16,268 bases of DNA from Bacteroidota bacterium (GTDB lineage: Bacteria > Bacteroidota > Bacteroidia > Chitinophagales > Saprospiraceae), in assembly GCA_018969455.1 (NCBI GenBank), contig JAGWYI010000025.1:1-16268 (forward strand), in the 5' to 3' direction. Under the pieces are notes generated by a model. It was not told the DNA's origin. It did not search any database and worked only from the letters and a program-made list of their open reading frames with translations. This document shows, one piece after another, positions 1-6,641 of the stretch (the first letter of the stretch is position 1; each line of letters opens with the position of its first letter). The translations under genes and the position numbers were made by a program.

Positions 1-635
1 CCATTGATCAGCAGAACCTGACAGCCAAGGGCTTCCAGCAAGGGTGGAACTGCCAGCGCGCCGGTAGAGTTTACGGCATCTACCACCACTTTAAATCCTT
101 TTGCTTTAATGGCTTTCAAATCAACCAAAGGTAGATTTAAAATGGCTTGTATATGTTGATTTATAAAATCGGTTTTGTAGGAGTAAGCGCCCAATTGATC
201 GATGCGGGCATATTCAATTGTGCCCTGTTCCAACAGCTGGAGCAGTTGTGCGCCGTCGGCGCCGCTGATGAATTCGCCTCGTTCATTCAGCAATTTCAGG
301 GCATTCCATTCCTTGGGGTTGTGGCTGGCAGTAAGAATAATCCCGCCGGCAGCCTCTTCCATTACAACTGCCATTTCAACAGTAGGGGTCGTGCTAAGGC
401 CAAGGTCGACGACATCAAGTCCCATGGAGCGCAGGGTGCTTGCGACCAATTGACTAACGATTTCTCCAGAAATGCGGCCATCACGGCCAATTATGACTTT
501 TCGTTTGTCCGTTTGGGTTTTAATCCAGGCGGCATATGCCGCTGTGGAGCTGACAACATCCTGTGGGGTAAGATTTTCGCCGGCCAATCCTCCGATGGTG
601 CCGCGAAAGCCGGAAATAGATTTAATGAGCGCCAA
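1..635 (-). CDS. glmM: GlmM-type phosphoglucosamine/phosphomannomutase, N-terminal part (3' end outside window)
   Basis: This is the first 211 residues of an alpha-D-phosphohexomutase, which moves phosphate between C6 and C1 of a hexose phosphate; in this family the usual product is glucosamine-1-phosphate for UDP-GlcNAc. Visible signs are the N-terminus ALIKSISGFRGTIGG, the active-site phosphoserine loop GGIILTASHNPKEWNALKL with Ser104, and GRDGRISG near residue 50. The family is about 460 residues long, so more than half lies left of the window. The reading frame upstream is closed by TAA and has no ATG, so the start is most likely TTG at 635, which aligns with the usual start just before LIKSISG. 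An ATT at 656 is a less likely alternative. It lies 138 bp after the phosphatase on the same strand, with a possible promoter of its own. The substrate (glucosamine-P or mannose-P) cannot be settled from this fragment. Confidence 0.88.
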   Translation of the reverse strand, partial: MALIKSISGFRGTIGGLAGENLTPQDVVSSTAAYAAWIKTQTDKRKVIIGRDGRISGEIVSQLVASTLRSMGLDVVDLGLSTTPTVEMAVVMEEAAGGIILTASHNPKEWNALKLLNERGEFISGADGAQLLQLLEQGTIEYARIDQLGAYSYKTDFINQHIQAILNLPLVDLKAIKAKGFKVVVDAVNSTGALAVPPLLEALGCQVLLIN

Positions 636-728
636 ATTGAATGATTTTAGTGTAATAGAAGGAGGTCTTTAATCCGATATTAGGGTATTTTGGGGTGTTG
701 AGGAGGAATTGTTTTTCCAAAACGGGGG

Positions 729-736
729 CAAAAATA
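729..736 (-). promoter_or_regulatory. Possible -7 promoter element for the phosphohexomutase gene
   Basis: On the minus strand this reads TATTTTTG, a perfect match to the Bacteroidota -7 consensus TAnnTTTG. It lies about 94 nt upstream of the TTG start. No good TTG at -33 is visible at the expected spacing, so support comes only from the -7 match and position. Just upstream, at about 744-763, is an imperfect hairpin (TCCAAT facing ATTGGA) that could end phosphatase transcription. Confidence 0.35.
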
Positions 737-773
737 CACATTAATCCAATGGAACCCTATTGGAAAAATGGCA

Positions 774-1880
774 TTATTTAGACCAATTCAGTGCTTCTCG
801 AAATTTGTAATAAATGGCGGTATTTTCATAAATACCGGAGAATAGTTGGGCTTGAGGTCCGTACGCGTACACGGGCACGAGTGCGGCCGTGTGCATGCGC
901 ACGACGAAGTTTGACTTAAATTCCATTTTTGCATCGGTTTTGGTGAGGGCGAGGCCGCCGCATTCATGGTCGCCTGTTACCACGACGAGGGTATTTTTGT
1001 CATTTGCTGCAAATTCGAGTGCTTTTCGTACGGTTTCATCAAAATCCTGCATTTCGGCGCGCAGCCAGCTGCGGTCATTGGCATGGCAAGCCCAATCTAT
1101 TTGGCTTCCTTCAACCATGAGAAAAAAACCTTTTGGACTGCGTTTGGAGAGGTAATTGCAGGCTACCTGGGTTGCTTTGGGCAAATAATCCCTTCCGGCA
1201 GAGGCTGTTCCCGGTTCTCTTTTGTCGGTAAACATCATAAAGGGAGCCGAGCCATCGAGCGGTAATTTGTTGTACGACAGGTTTTTTCGTATAACGTAAC
1301 CTTTCTTTTTTAAGGTGTCAAGCAAATTAATTTTATCGGCGCGCATATCGAAATACTCTTCACCGCCGCCGATGAAACAATCCAAGTCTGTATGTAAATA
1401 ATCATAAGCAATTTCGTCGGTTTGGGCGCGCATTTCGCGGTGGGCAATAAATGCTGCCGGTGTGGCATGTGGCGCAGAGCAGGTAACAACCATGCCGGTA
1501 GCCCATCCGGATTTGTCGAGGTCTTCCAGAATGGTGGTACAGGGTCGATTGTCGGGCGGGAGCACACCGATTGCGGCATTGGTTGTTTTTTCACCGCAGG
1601 AAAAAGCAGTTGCACCGGCTGCAGAATCGGTTACCAGGTCATCAAAGGAATAGCTTTTGTGAAAACCGATAAAAGGAAAGCTTTCGAAAATGCTTGGTGA
1701 TTTGGGATGCCAGTACACGTGCGCCGACATTTGGGAAAGGGCCATGCCATCGCCGATGAGGAAAATAATATTTTTTGGTCGGTTTTCGAACGTAATTGAT
1801 TTAAAATCAATTTTTTCTGTCTTGTTCGCGATGGTACAAGCGGTAAAAAGCAATACAACAGGCAGCAAAAAAATCCGCAT
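774..1880 (-). CDS. Lipoprotein alkaline phosphatase (PhoA family)
   Basis: A 368-residue alkaline phosphatase, a metal-dependent phosphomonoesterase that releases inorganic phosphate outside the cytoplasm. The N-terminus is a lipoprotein signal peptide with lipobox LFTAC, so Cys15 is probably lipidated and the enzyme membrane-anchored. The catalytic set is complete: metal-binding Asp44 in LIGDGM, nucleophile Ser86 in VTDSAAGAT, His138/Thr140 in SAPHATPA, Glu257 and His266 in VEGSQIDWACH, Asp304-His305 in VTGDHECGG, and His330 near the C-terminus. It is somewhat shorter than Escherichia coli PhoA (about 470 residues) and closer to the compact bacterial forms. It starts 25 nt after the lolD stop on the same strand and is probably cotranscribed with it. 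I see no recognisable phosphate-regulation box. The family is secure; the natural substrate is unknown. Confidence 0.93.
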   Translation of the reverse strand: MRIFLLPVVLLFTACTIANKTEKIDFKSITFENRPKNIIFLIGDGMALSQMSAHVYWHPKSPSIFESFPFIGFHKSYSFDDLVTDSAAGATAFSCGEKTTNAAIGVLPPDNRPCTTILEDLDKSGWATGMVVTCSAPHATPAAFIAHREMRAQTDEIAYDYLHTDLDCFIGGGEEYFDMRADKINLLDTLKKKGYVIRKNLSYNKLPLDGSAPFMMFTDKREPGTASAGRDYLPKATQVACNYLSKRSPKGFFLMVEGSQIDWACHANDRSWLRAEMQDFDETVRKALEFAANDKNTLVVVTGDHECGGLALTKTDAKMEFKSNFVVRMHTAALVPVYAYGPQAQLFSGIYENTAIYYKFREALNWSK

Positions 1881-1905
1881 GGGCGTTAAGCTAGGTTGAA
1901 GGTCG

Positions 1906-2559
1906 TCAAATCAATCGTCCGTCTTGCATTTCTACGCAACGGTCAGACAGTTCGGCAAGTTCTTTGTTGTGGGTTACAATGACAAAAGCGAGGCCATAAT
2001 CGTCTCGCAGTTGCCGGATGAGGCGGTGCATTTCCTGGGATGAGGTGGTATCCAGGTTACCTGTTGGTTCATCGGCAAAGATAACATCGGGTTGGTTGAT
2101 GAGGGCACGCGCCACAGCCACACGTTGTTGTTCTCCACCGCTCAATTCGGTGGGTTTATGATGCAATCTTTCTGCTAATCCGAGATAATCCAGGAGTGAA
2201 GCTGCCTTTTTTTTAATGGTTTCTGTGGGGGTTTGGCGAATAAAACCGGGAATGCACACGTTTTCCAGGGCAGTAAACTCGGGCAGGAGGTGATGAAACT
2301 GGAATACAAACCCGATGTGTTGATTGCGGAAGGCAGCCAGTTTTTTAGCGTTCAATGCCGAAACTACCTGGTTATTGATTTTAATTGTTCCAGCATCGGC
2401 ACGATCTAATGCGCCAAGTATGTGGAGTAATGTACTTTTGCCCGCGCCGGATTTTCCGATGATGCTAACGATTTCGGCTTTTTGAACCGAAAAGTCGACG
2501 CCTTTAAGGATGGCCAGGCGGCCGTACGATTTGTGGATATTATTTGCTTCTACGATCAT
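1906..2559 (-). CDS. lolD: LolD-type ABC transporter ATPase (lipoprotein release)
   Basis: A 217-residue ATPase subunit of the LolCDE-type complex, which extracts lipoproteins from the inner membrane for outer-membrane delivery. All ABC motifs are present: Walker A GKSGAGKST (35-43), Q-loop at Gln87 in FVFQFHHLLPEFTALENV, a stretch typical of LolD, signature LSGGEQQRVAVARAL (139-153), Walker B VIFADEPTGNLD with Glu164, and H-loop His197 in VTHNKEL. The frame is open to an ATG at 2631, but the family alignment starts at MIVEANNIHKSYG, so I use the ATG at 2559; the longer start would also overlap the divergent glycosyltransferase gene. No LolC/E permease is adjacent. The closely related MacB and FtsE ATPases are less likely given the FHHLLPEFTALENV stretch. 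Confidence 0.9.
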   Translation of the reverse strand: MIVEANNIHKSYGRLAILKGVDFSVQKAEIVSIIGKSGAGKSTLLHILGALDRADAGTIKINNQVVSALNAKKLAAFRNQHIGFVFQFHHLLPEFTALENVCIPGFIRQTPTETIKKKAASLLDYLGLAERLHHKPTELSGGEQQRVAVARALINQPDVIFADEPTGNLDTTSSQEMHRLIRQLRDDYGLAFVIVTHNKELAELSDRCVEMQDGRLI

Positions 2560-2563
2560 GGCA

Positions 2564-2592
2564 CAAAGTTCCTTAAAAAAATGAAATTCCAA
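2564..2592 (-). promoter_or_regulatory. Weak candidate promoter for lolD-phosphatase
   Basis: Read on the minus strand, TTG (2592-2590) is followed after 18 nt by GAACTTTG (2571-2564), one base away from TAnnTTTG. It lies in the 57-bp gap between divergent lolD and the glycosyltransferase. Its nearness to the ATG would give an almost leaderless transcript, which lowers confidence. No equally good promoter is visible for the glycosyltransferase. Confidence 0.25.
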
Positions 2593-2616
2593 CTTCCCCC
2601 AAAGCCAGCTTAATCC

Positions 2617-3837
2617 ATGCGAATTCTTCAACTCTGTAAAAAATTCCCGTATCCACTTAAGGACGGGGAAGCGATAGCGGTAACGTATTTAGCCAAAGCC
2701 TTTGCCGATTTGGGCAATGAGGTAACGCTTTTGGCTATGAATACCAGCAAACACTGGTTTGACCTCAATCAAATACCGCAAAATTACAACCAATACAATA
2801 CCATTGAAACCGTCTTTGTTGACAATCGTATACGGCCCATTCCGGCATTTTTGAACCTTTTTACCCCCAAATCTTACCATGTTGACCGTTTTGAAAGCCC
2901 CGATTTCGCTGCGAAACTGGCCGAGATGTTGCAATCGGGTTCTTTTGATGTAGTTCAGCTCGAATCTCTGTATTTAACGCCCTACATTCCAGTAATACGG
3001 AGGTATTCTAAAGCCCTGATCGCCTTGCGTGCGCACAATGTGGAACACGAAATTTGGGAGCGCGTTGCCGAAAACAGCAATTGGTTTAAAAAGTGGTATT
3101 TGCGCAAAATTACACCAAGATTAAAAACTTACGAAATTGGTCATCTAAATGATTATGATTTGCTGGTTGGAATAACAGCAAGGGATGTAGCCCATTTTCA
3201 GCGTTTGGGCTTAAAAAAGCCAGCAATTGTAACACCAATTGGCCTGGATGCGCGCGATTACAGCCCGGATTTAGGCAGTTTTAGCCGGCCGCTTAGTTTG
3301 TCATTTATTGGTTCGCTCGATTGGATGCCCAATCAGGAGGGCTTGCGCTGGTTTTTGGATCAGGTTTGGTTGCCCTTGCTGGCGCCTTCGTTTCCCGATT
3401 TGCACTTTCATATAGCGGGTCGCACGGCGCCGGCCTGGATAAGGAATTTAACGCTTCCGAGGGTTCATTTTCACGGAGAAGTGCCTAGCGCACCCAATTT
3501 CATCAACCAGCATTCCATCATGGTGGTTCCCTTGTTATCGGGAGGAGGCATGCGTGCGAAAATTCTGGAGGGCATGGCCGTGGGGCGCCTCGTCTTATCA
3601 ACCACCCTTGGCATGGAAGGCATCGCCGGGCAAAACGGGAGAGACTGCATGGTGGCCGACACGCCACAGGAATTTTTGCAAGCAATTCGGCGGTGTTATG
3701 AAATTCCGGCCTTACCGGCACAACTTGGCGGGAATGCAAGGCAGTTTTTTTTAAAATACTATGACAATCAGGAAGTTGGCAGGCAATTGTTGCAGGAATA
3801 CGAGCGAAATTTGAAGGGGCAAAATGTCCCAGTTTAA
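2617..3837 (+). CDS. GT-B glycosyltransferase (group 1/GT4-like)
   Basis: A 406-residue cytosolic glycosyltransferase with the two-domain GT-B layout. The N-terminal acceptor domain starts MRILQLCKKFPYPLKDGEA and contains the DGE loop and a VTYLAKAFADLGNEVTLLA segment. The C-terminal donor domain begins near residue 225 with LSLSFIGSLDWMPNQEGLRWF and holds the nucleotide-sugar region SGGGMRAKILEGMAVG (308-323), with Lys315 and Glu318, followed by Glu334 in GMEG. There is no signal peptide or membrane segment. It probably takes part in polysaccharide, lipopolysaccharide or glycolipid assembly, but sugar donor and acceptor cannot be read from sequence. It stands alone on the plus strand, divergent from lolD, with 134 bp before the next gene. 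Confidence 0.87.
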   Translation: MRILQLCKKFPYPLKDGEAIAVTYLAKAFADLGNEVTLLAMNTSKHWFDLNQIPQNYNQYNTIETVFVDNRIRPIPAFLNLFTPKSYHVDRFESPDFAAKLAEMLQSGSFDVVQLESLYLTPYIPVIRRYSKALIALRAHNVEHEIWERVAENSNWFKKWYLRKITPRLKTYEIGHLNDYDLLVGITARDVAHFQRLGLKKPAIVTPIGLDARDYSPDLGSFSRPLSLSFIGSLDWMPNQEGLRWFLDQVWLPLLAPSFPDLHFHIAGRTAPAWIRNLTLPRVHFHGEVPSAPNFINQHSIMVVPLLSGGGMRAKILEGMAVGRLVLSTTLGMEGIAGQNGRDCMVADTPQEFLQAIRRCYEIPALPAQLGGNARQFFLKYYDNQEVGRQLLQEYERNLKGQNVPV

Positions 3838-3875
3838 GACAGGTACATGCATATCCCTACAGAAAAGCAGTCAAT

Positions 3876-3908
3876 TTGTTAAAGTTTCAACGGAAGCGTG
3901 TATCTTTG
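3876..3908 (+). promoter_or_regulatory. Bacteroidota-type promoter of efp
   Basis: TTG at 3876-3878 and TATCTTTG at 3901-3908 fit the Bacteroidota -33/-7 pattern TTG...TAnnTTTG with a 22-nt spacer. The predicted transcript start lies near 3912-3916, leaving a 5' leader of roughly 55-60 nt rich in A and T before efp. This is the best candidate promoter for the efp-accB-accC block. Confidence 0.65.
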
Positions 3909-3913
3909 CCGCC

Positions 3914-3925
3914 GCTTTTAAAAGC
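3914..3925 (+). promoter_or_regulatory. Palindrome at the predicted efp transcript start
   Basis: GCTTTTAAAAGC is a perfect 12-bp palindrome placed at the expected +1 region of the efp promoter. It could be an operator, but a short A/T-centred palindrome can also occur by chance. Confidence 0.25.
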
Positions 3926-3971
3926 AGATCATAAAAATTCATTTTTTTTCATCCATTTTATTTAAAAAAAG

Positions 3972-4538
3972 ATGGCAACGACGGCAGATATCCGAAACGG
4001 CCTTTGCATTGAGCTCAACTCCGATATTTTGAAAGTGATTGATTTTCAGCGCTTTCAGGTAGGTCGCGGAAGTGGTAAAGTTTGGACCAAGTTAAAGAGC
4101 ACCACCTCTGGCAAAGTCATTGAACATACTTTTCAAAGCGGCCACGCCATTACCGAGGTACGCGTGGAGCGTAGAAAATTTCAATACCTTTACCCCGAAG
4201 ATGGTGCAATCGTATTGATGAACCAGGATACTTACGATCAAATTTCCATTCCGGACGACATGATCGACAATTCGAAATTTCTCAAGGAAGGCGATGTGGT
4301 AGACGTATTGTTCCATTCTCAGAAAGAAACGATGCTTTCGGTGGAATTGCCGCCGACGGTTAACCTGGTCATTACCTACTGTGAGCCTGGTTTGCGCGGA
4401 GACACCGCAACCAATACCTTGAAGCCGGCCACAGTTGAAACTGGGGCAGAAGTACGGGTTCCCTTGTTTTGTGAAACCGGCGATTTGATTAAAATTGACA
4501 CACTTACAGGCGCTTACATGGAGCGCGTGAAAAAATAA
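3972..4538 (+). CDS. efp: Translation elongation factor P
   Basis: A 188-residue EF-P, which binds the ribosome between P and E sites and helps peptide-bond formation at polyproline stretches. Length and all three domains match the family: the KOW-like N-domain (MATTADIRNGLCIELN), the central OB domain (VVDVLFHSQKETMLSVELP), and the C-terminal domain with GDTATNTLKPATVETGAEV and VPLFCETGDLIKIDTLTGAYMERVK. The modification loop, normally PGKG with a modified Lys, reads QVGRGSGKVW here: Arg32 takes the place of the Lys and Val30 that of the loop Pro. It is followed by accB and accC, an arrangement seen in many bacteria. No EpmA/B-like or EarP-like modifying gene lies in the window. Identity is secure; modification state is unknown. 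Confidence 0.95.
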   Translation: MATTADIRNGLCIELNSDILKVIDFQRFQVGRGSGKVWTKLKSTTSGKVIEHTFQSGHAITEVRVERRKFQYLYPEDGAIVLMNQDTYDQISIPDDMIDNSKFLKEGDVVDVLFHSQKETMLSVELPPTVNLVITYCEPGLRGDTATNTLKPATVETGAEVRVPLFCETGDLIKIDTLTGAYMERVKK

Positions 4539-4591
4539 GCATGTTGAATTGGATCAATTCCATGCATTTTGACCAACTTTTTTAAATTGAT

Positions 4592-4657
4592 AAAAATTGG
4601 GAGGGCTAAGAAAAACAGGTTTGCGAAGATCTATTTTCCTTAGCCCTCCTAATTTTT
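4592..4657 (+). terminator. Long hairpin between efp and accB (terminator or attenuator)
   Basis: Arms at 4592-4615 and 4634-4657 pair over 24 nt with one G-T wobble and one A-C mismatch around a GGAGGGCTAAG core; the loop is 18 nt. The stem starts with AAAAA and ends with TTTTT, so it looks like an intrinsic terminator in both directions. It ends only 22 nt before accB. No TAnnTTTG motif is visible between the hairpin and accB, so it may act as a partial terminator setting how much accBC is made from the efp promoter. Confidence 0.7.
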
Positions 4658-4679
4658 AACCATCACAAGCTATTCTGAT

Positions 4680-5192
4680 ATGAATTTCAACGAAATACAA
4701 GAACTAATTCGCTTGGTTAGCAAGCACAAATTGTCAGAATTCATTTTGCGCGATGGTGAATTTCGCCTCGTTATCCGCAATCAGTCGAATCCTGAGCCCA
4801 TTGCGCCTGTGGTAGTAGCACCGGTTCAACAGCCTATGGTAACGCTGGCTCCATCTGCACCTGCGACGCCAGTTGTTCCGGCTTCAACGCCTGTGTCCCA
4901 GCCTGCGGCTTCAGAAGTTCCGGCCGCATCTACATCGGAAGACAGTTCCCGGTATATTGCCATCAAATCGCCTATGGTAGGCACATTCTACCGCTCGGCC
5001 AGCCCCGAGAAACCCCCCTTTGTCAAGGTAGGCGATACGGTTGATTTGGGTCAGCATGTGTGCATCATTGAGGCCATGAAGCTGTTTAACGAAATCGAAT
5101 CCGACATCAAAGGTAAGATTGTGAAGGTTTTGGTAGAAGATGCATCGCCAGTAGAATACGAGCAAGCGTTGTTTTTGGTTGATCCTGCCTGA
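4680..5192 (+). CDS. accB: Biotin carboxyl carrier protein of acetyl-CoA carboxylase
   Basis: A 170-residue BCCP, the biotin-carrying swinging-arm subunit of acetyl-CoA carboxylase, which makes malonyl-CoA for fatty-acid synthesis. The N-terminal part (MNFNEIQELIRLVSKHKLSEF) matches the usual helical start. Residues 37-85 form a Pro/Ala/Val-rich flexible linker. The biotinyl domain covers about 92-170, with SPMVGTFYRSASPEKPPFV and the biotin site EAMKLF, in which Lys134 takes biotin. Length is slightly above the E. coli protein (156) because of the linker. It precedes accC by 65 nt, the usual pair. The long hairpin ending 22 nt upstream may control its expression. Confidence 0.97.
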   Translation: MNFNEIQELIRLVSKHKLSEFILRDGEFRLVIRNQSNPEPIAPVVVAPVQQPMVTLAPSAPATPVVPASTPVSQPAASEVPAASTSEDSSRYIAIKSPMVGTFYRSASPEKPPFVKVGDTVDLGQHVCIIEAMKLFNEIESDIKGKIVKVLVEDASPVEYEQALFLVDPA

Positions 5193-5218
5193 TTACAGTC
5201 TTGTATTCGGTTTTAAGT

Positions 5219-5242
5219 TTGACATATCATGTTGTATGTCAA
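5219..5242 (+). promoter_or_regulatory. Inverted repeat between accB and accC
   Basis: TTGACATA (5219-5226) and TATGTCAA (5235-5242) are perfect 8-bp inverted arms around an 8-nt spacer, ending 15 nt before the accC start. As DNA it looks like a dimer binding site; as RNA it forms a small hairpin just ahead of accC. No T-run follows, so it is not an intrinsic terminator. Confidence 0.4.
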
Positions 5243-5257
5243 TAAAATTCGCATAAA

Positions 5258-6607
5258 ATGTTCAAAAAAATACTAATCGCGAATCGCGGGGAAATAGCCC
5301 TGCGCATTATCCGTACCTGCAAGGAAATGGGCATTAAAACCGTTGCAATTTATTCCACCGCAGATCGGGATAGTTTGCATGTACGGTTTGCCGATGAGGC
5401 GGTGTGTATCGGCCCTGCTCCATCGGCAGAGAGTTACCTCAATGTGCCACGCATAATGGCTGCGGTAGAAATTACCGATGCCGATGCCATTCACCCGGGT
5501 TATGGTTTTTTGGCTGAAAATGCTGCATTTGCTGAAGTTTGCCGCCAATATGGCATCAAGTTTATCGGTCCAACCCCGGAGCAAATTCGATCCATGGGCG
5601 ATAAAATGACCGCAAAAGAGACCATGATTCAGGCTGGTGTTCCTTGTATTCCTGGTTCAGACGGATTGCTAACCGATTTGAAGCCGGCGCTTGAGCTTGC
5701 TGAAAAAATTGGTTACCCTGTTATTTTAAAAGCCACCGCAGGCGGCGGCGGAAAAGGCATGCGTGTGGTATGGGAGGCATCCGAGTTTGAAAAGCAATGG
5801 GAAACGGCCAAGCGGGAAGCCAAGGCGGCATTTGCCAATGATGGCATTTACATGGAAAAGTTCATTGAAGAACCACGCCATATTGAAATTCAGGTTGCCG
5901 GCGACCAATTTGGGAAGGCCTGCCACTTGTCGGAACGGGATTGCTCTATTCAACGCCGCCATCAAAAGTTGGTAGAAGAGTCTCCGTCCCCTTTTATGAC
6001 GCCCGAGTTGCGTGAAAAAATGGGTGCAGCCGCCATCAAAGCCTGCCATGCCATCAATTACGAAGGTGTTGGAACGGTTGAATTTTTGGTCGATAAGTAC
6101 CGGAATTTTTATTTCATGGAAATGAATACCCGTATTCAGGTAGAACATACAGTGACAGAGGAAGTTATTGATTTTGACTTGATTAAAGAGCAAATCAAGA
6201 TTGCAGCCGGGCACCCGATTTCAGGGAAAAACTACTTCCCCGAAATGCATGCGTTGGAGTGCCGCATCAATGCGGAAGATATTTTCCACGATTTTCGCCC
6301 AAGTCCCGGTAAAATCACCTCTTTCCATTCGCCCAAAGGGCATGGTGTGCGGGTAGACACCCATGTTTACGCAGGTTACAGCATTCCGCCTTACTACGAT
6401 TCCATGATTGCCAAACTCATTGTGCGTGCGCGCACCCGTGAAGAGGCTATTCTGAAAATGGAACGAGCGCTTGACGAATTCATCGTGGAAGGCGTAAAGA
6501 CAACGGTGCCTTTCCACCAACGGCTCATGCGGAATGAAGACTTTAAGAAGGGTAACTTCCACACGGGTTTTTTGAACAATTGGGATTTCAAAAGCGTTGA
6601 GCTTTAA
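5258..6607 (+). CDS. accC: Biotin carboxylase subunit of acetyl-CoA carboxylase
   Basis: A 449-residue biotin carboxylase, the same length as the E. coli enzyme, which uses ATP and bicarbonate to carboxylate biotin on AccB. Domains in order: the N-terminal Rossmann-like domain (KILIANRGEIALRIIRTCKE, HPGYGFLAENAAFAE), the ATP-grasp domain with Gly-rich loop KATAGGGGKGMR (162-169), SERDCSIQRRHQKLVEE, and EMNTRIQVEHTVTE with Glu288, Arg292 and Glu296 at their known catalytic positions, then the C-terminal domain with ALECRINAED. Start ATG at 5258 gives the family N-terminus exactly. It belongs to the efp-accB-accC unit and is followed after 34 nt by an ABC exporter. The carboxyltransferase genes accA and accD are not in the window. 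Confidence 0.97.
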   Translation: MFKKILIANRGEIALRIIRTCKEMGIKTVAIYSTADRDSLHVRFADEAVCIGPAPSAESYLNVPRIMAAVEITDADAIHPGYGFLAENAAFAEVCRQYGIKFIGPTPEQIRSMGDKMTAKETMIQAGVPCIPGSDGLLTDLKPALELAEKIGYPVILKATAGGGGKGMRVVWEASEFEKQWETAKREAKAAFANDGIYMEKFIEEPRHIEIQVAGDQFGKACHLSERDCSIQRRHQKLVEESPSPFMTPELREKMGAAAIKACHAINYEGVGTVEFLVDKYRNFYFMEMNTRIQVEHTVTEEVIDFDLIKEQIKIAAGHPISGKNYFPEMHALECRINAEDIFHDFRPSPGKITSFHSPKGHGVRVDTHVYAGYSIPPYYDSMIAKLIVRARTREEAILKMERALDEFIVEGVKTTVPFHQRLMRNEDFKKGNFHTGFLNNWDFKSVEL

Positions 6608-6641
6608 CGTTTTTTTGTTCCACCGCTGAAAAAGCTGTTGC

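Noticed and set aside
147..644. 165-residue plus-strand open frame
   Set aside because: It lies opposite the phosphohexomutase, whose minus-strand product has clear family motifs; the plus product shows none.
2560..2631. Longer lolD start at 2631
   Set aside because: The 24 extra residues do not resemble LolD and would overlap the divergent glycosyltransferase; ATG 2559 gives the family N-terminus.
4546..4560. GAATTG-GAT-CAATTC inverted repeat just after efp
   Set aside because: Short AT-rich stem with a 3-nt loop and a distant T-run; the much stronger hairpin at 4592-4657 is the better terminator candidate.
5229..5276. 15-codon frame (MLYVNKIRIKCSKKY) overlapping the accC start
   Set aside because: Could be an upstream ORF, but so short a frame is expected by chance and has no supporting signal.
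5726..6214. 162-residue minus-strand frame inside accC
   Set aside because: Shadow of the accC coding sequence; no independent motifs.
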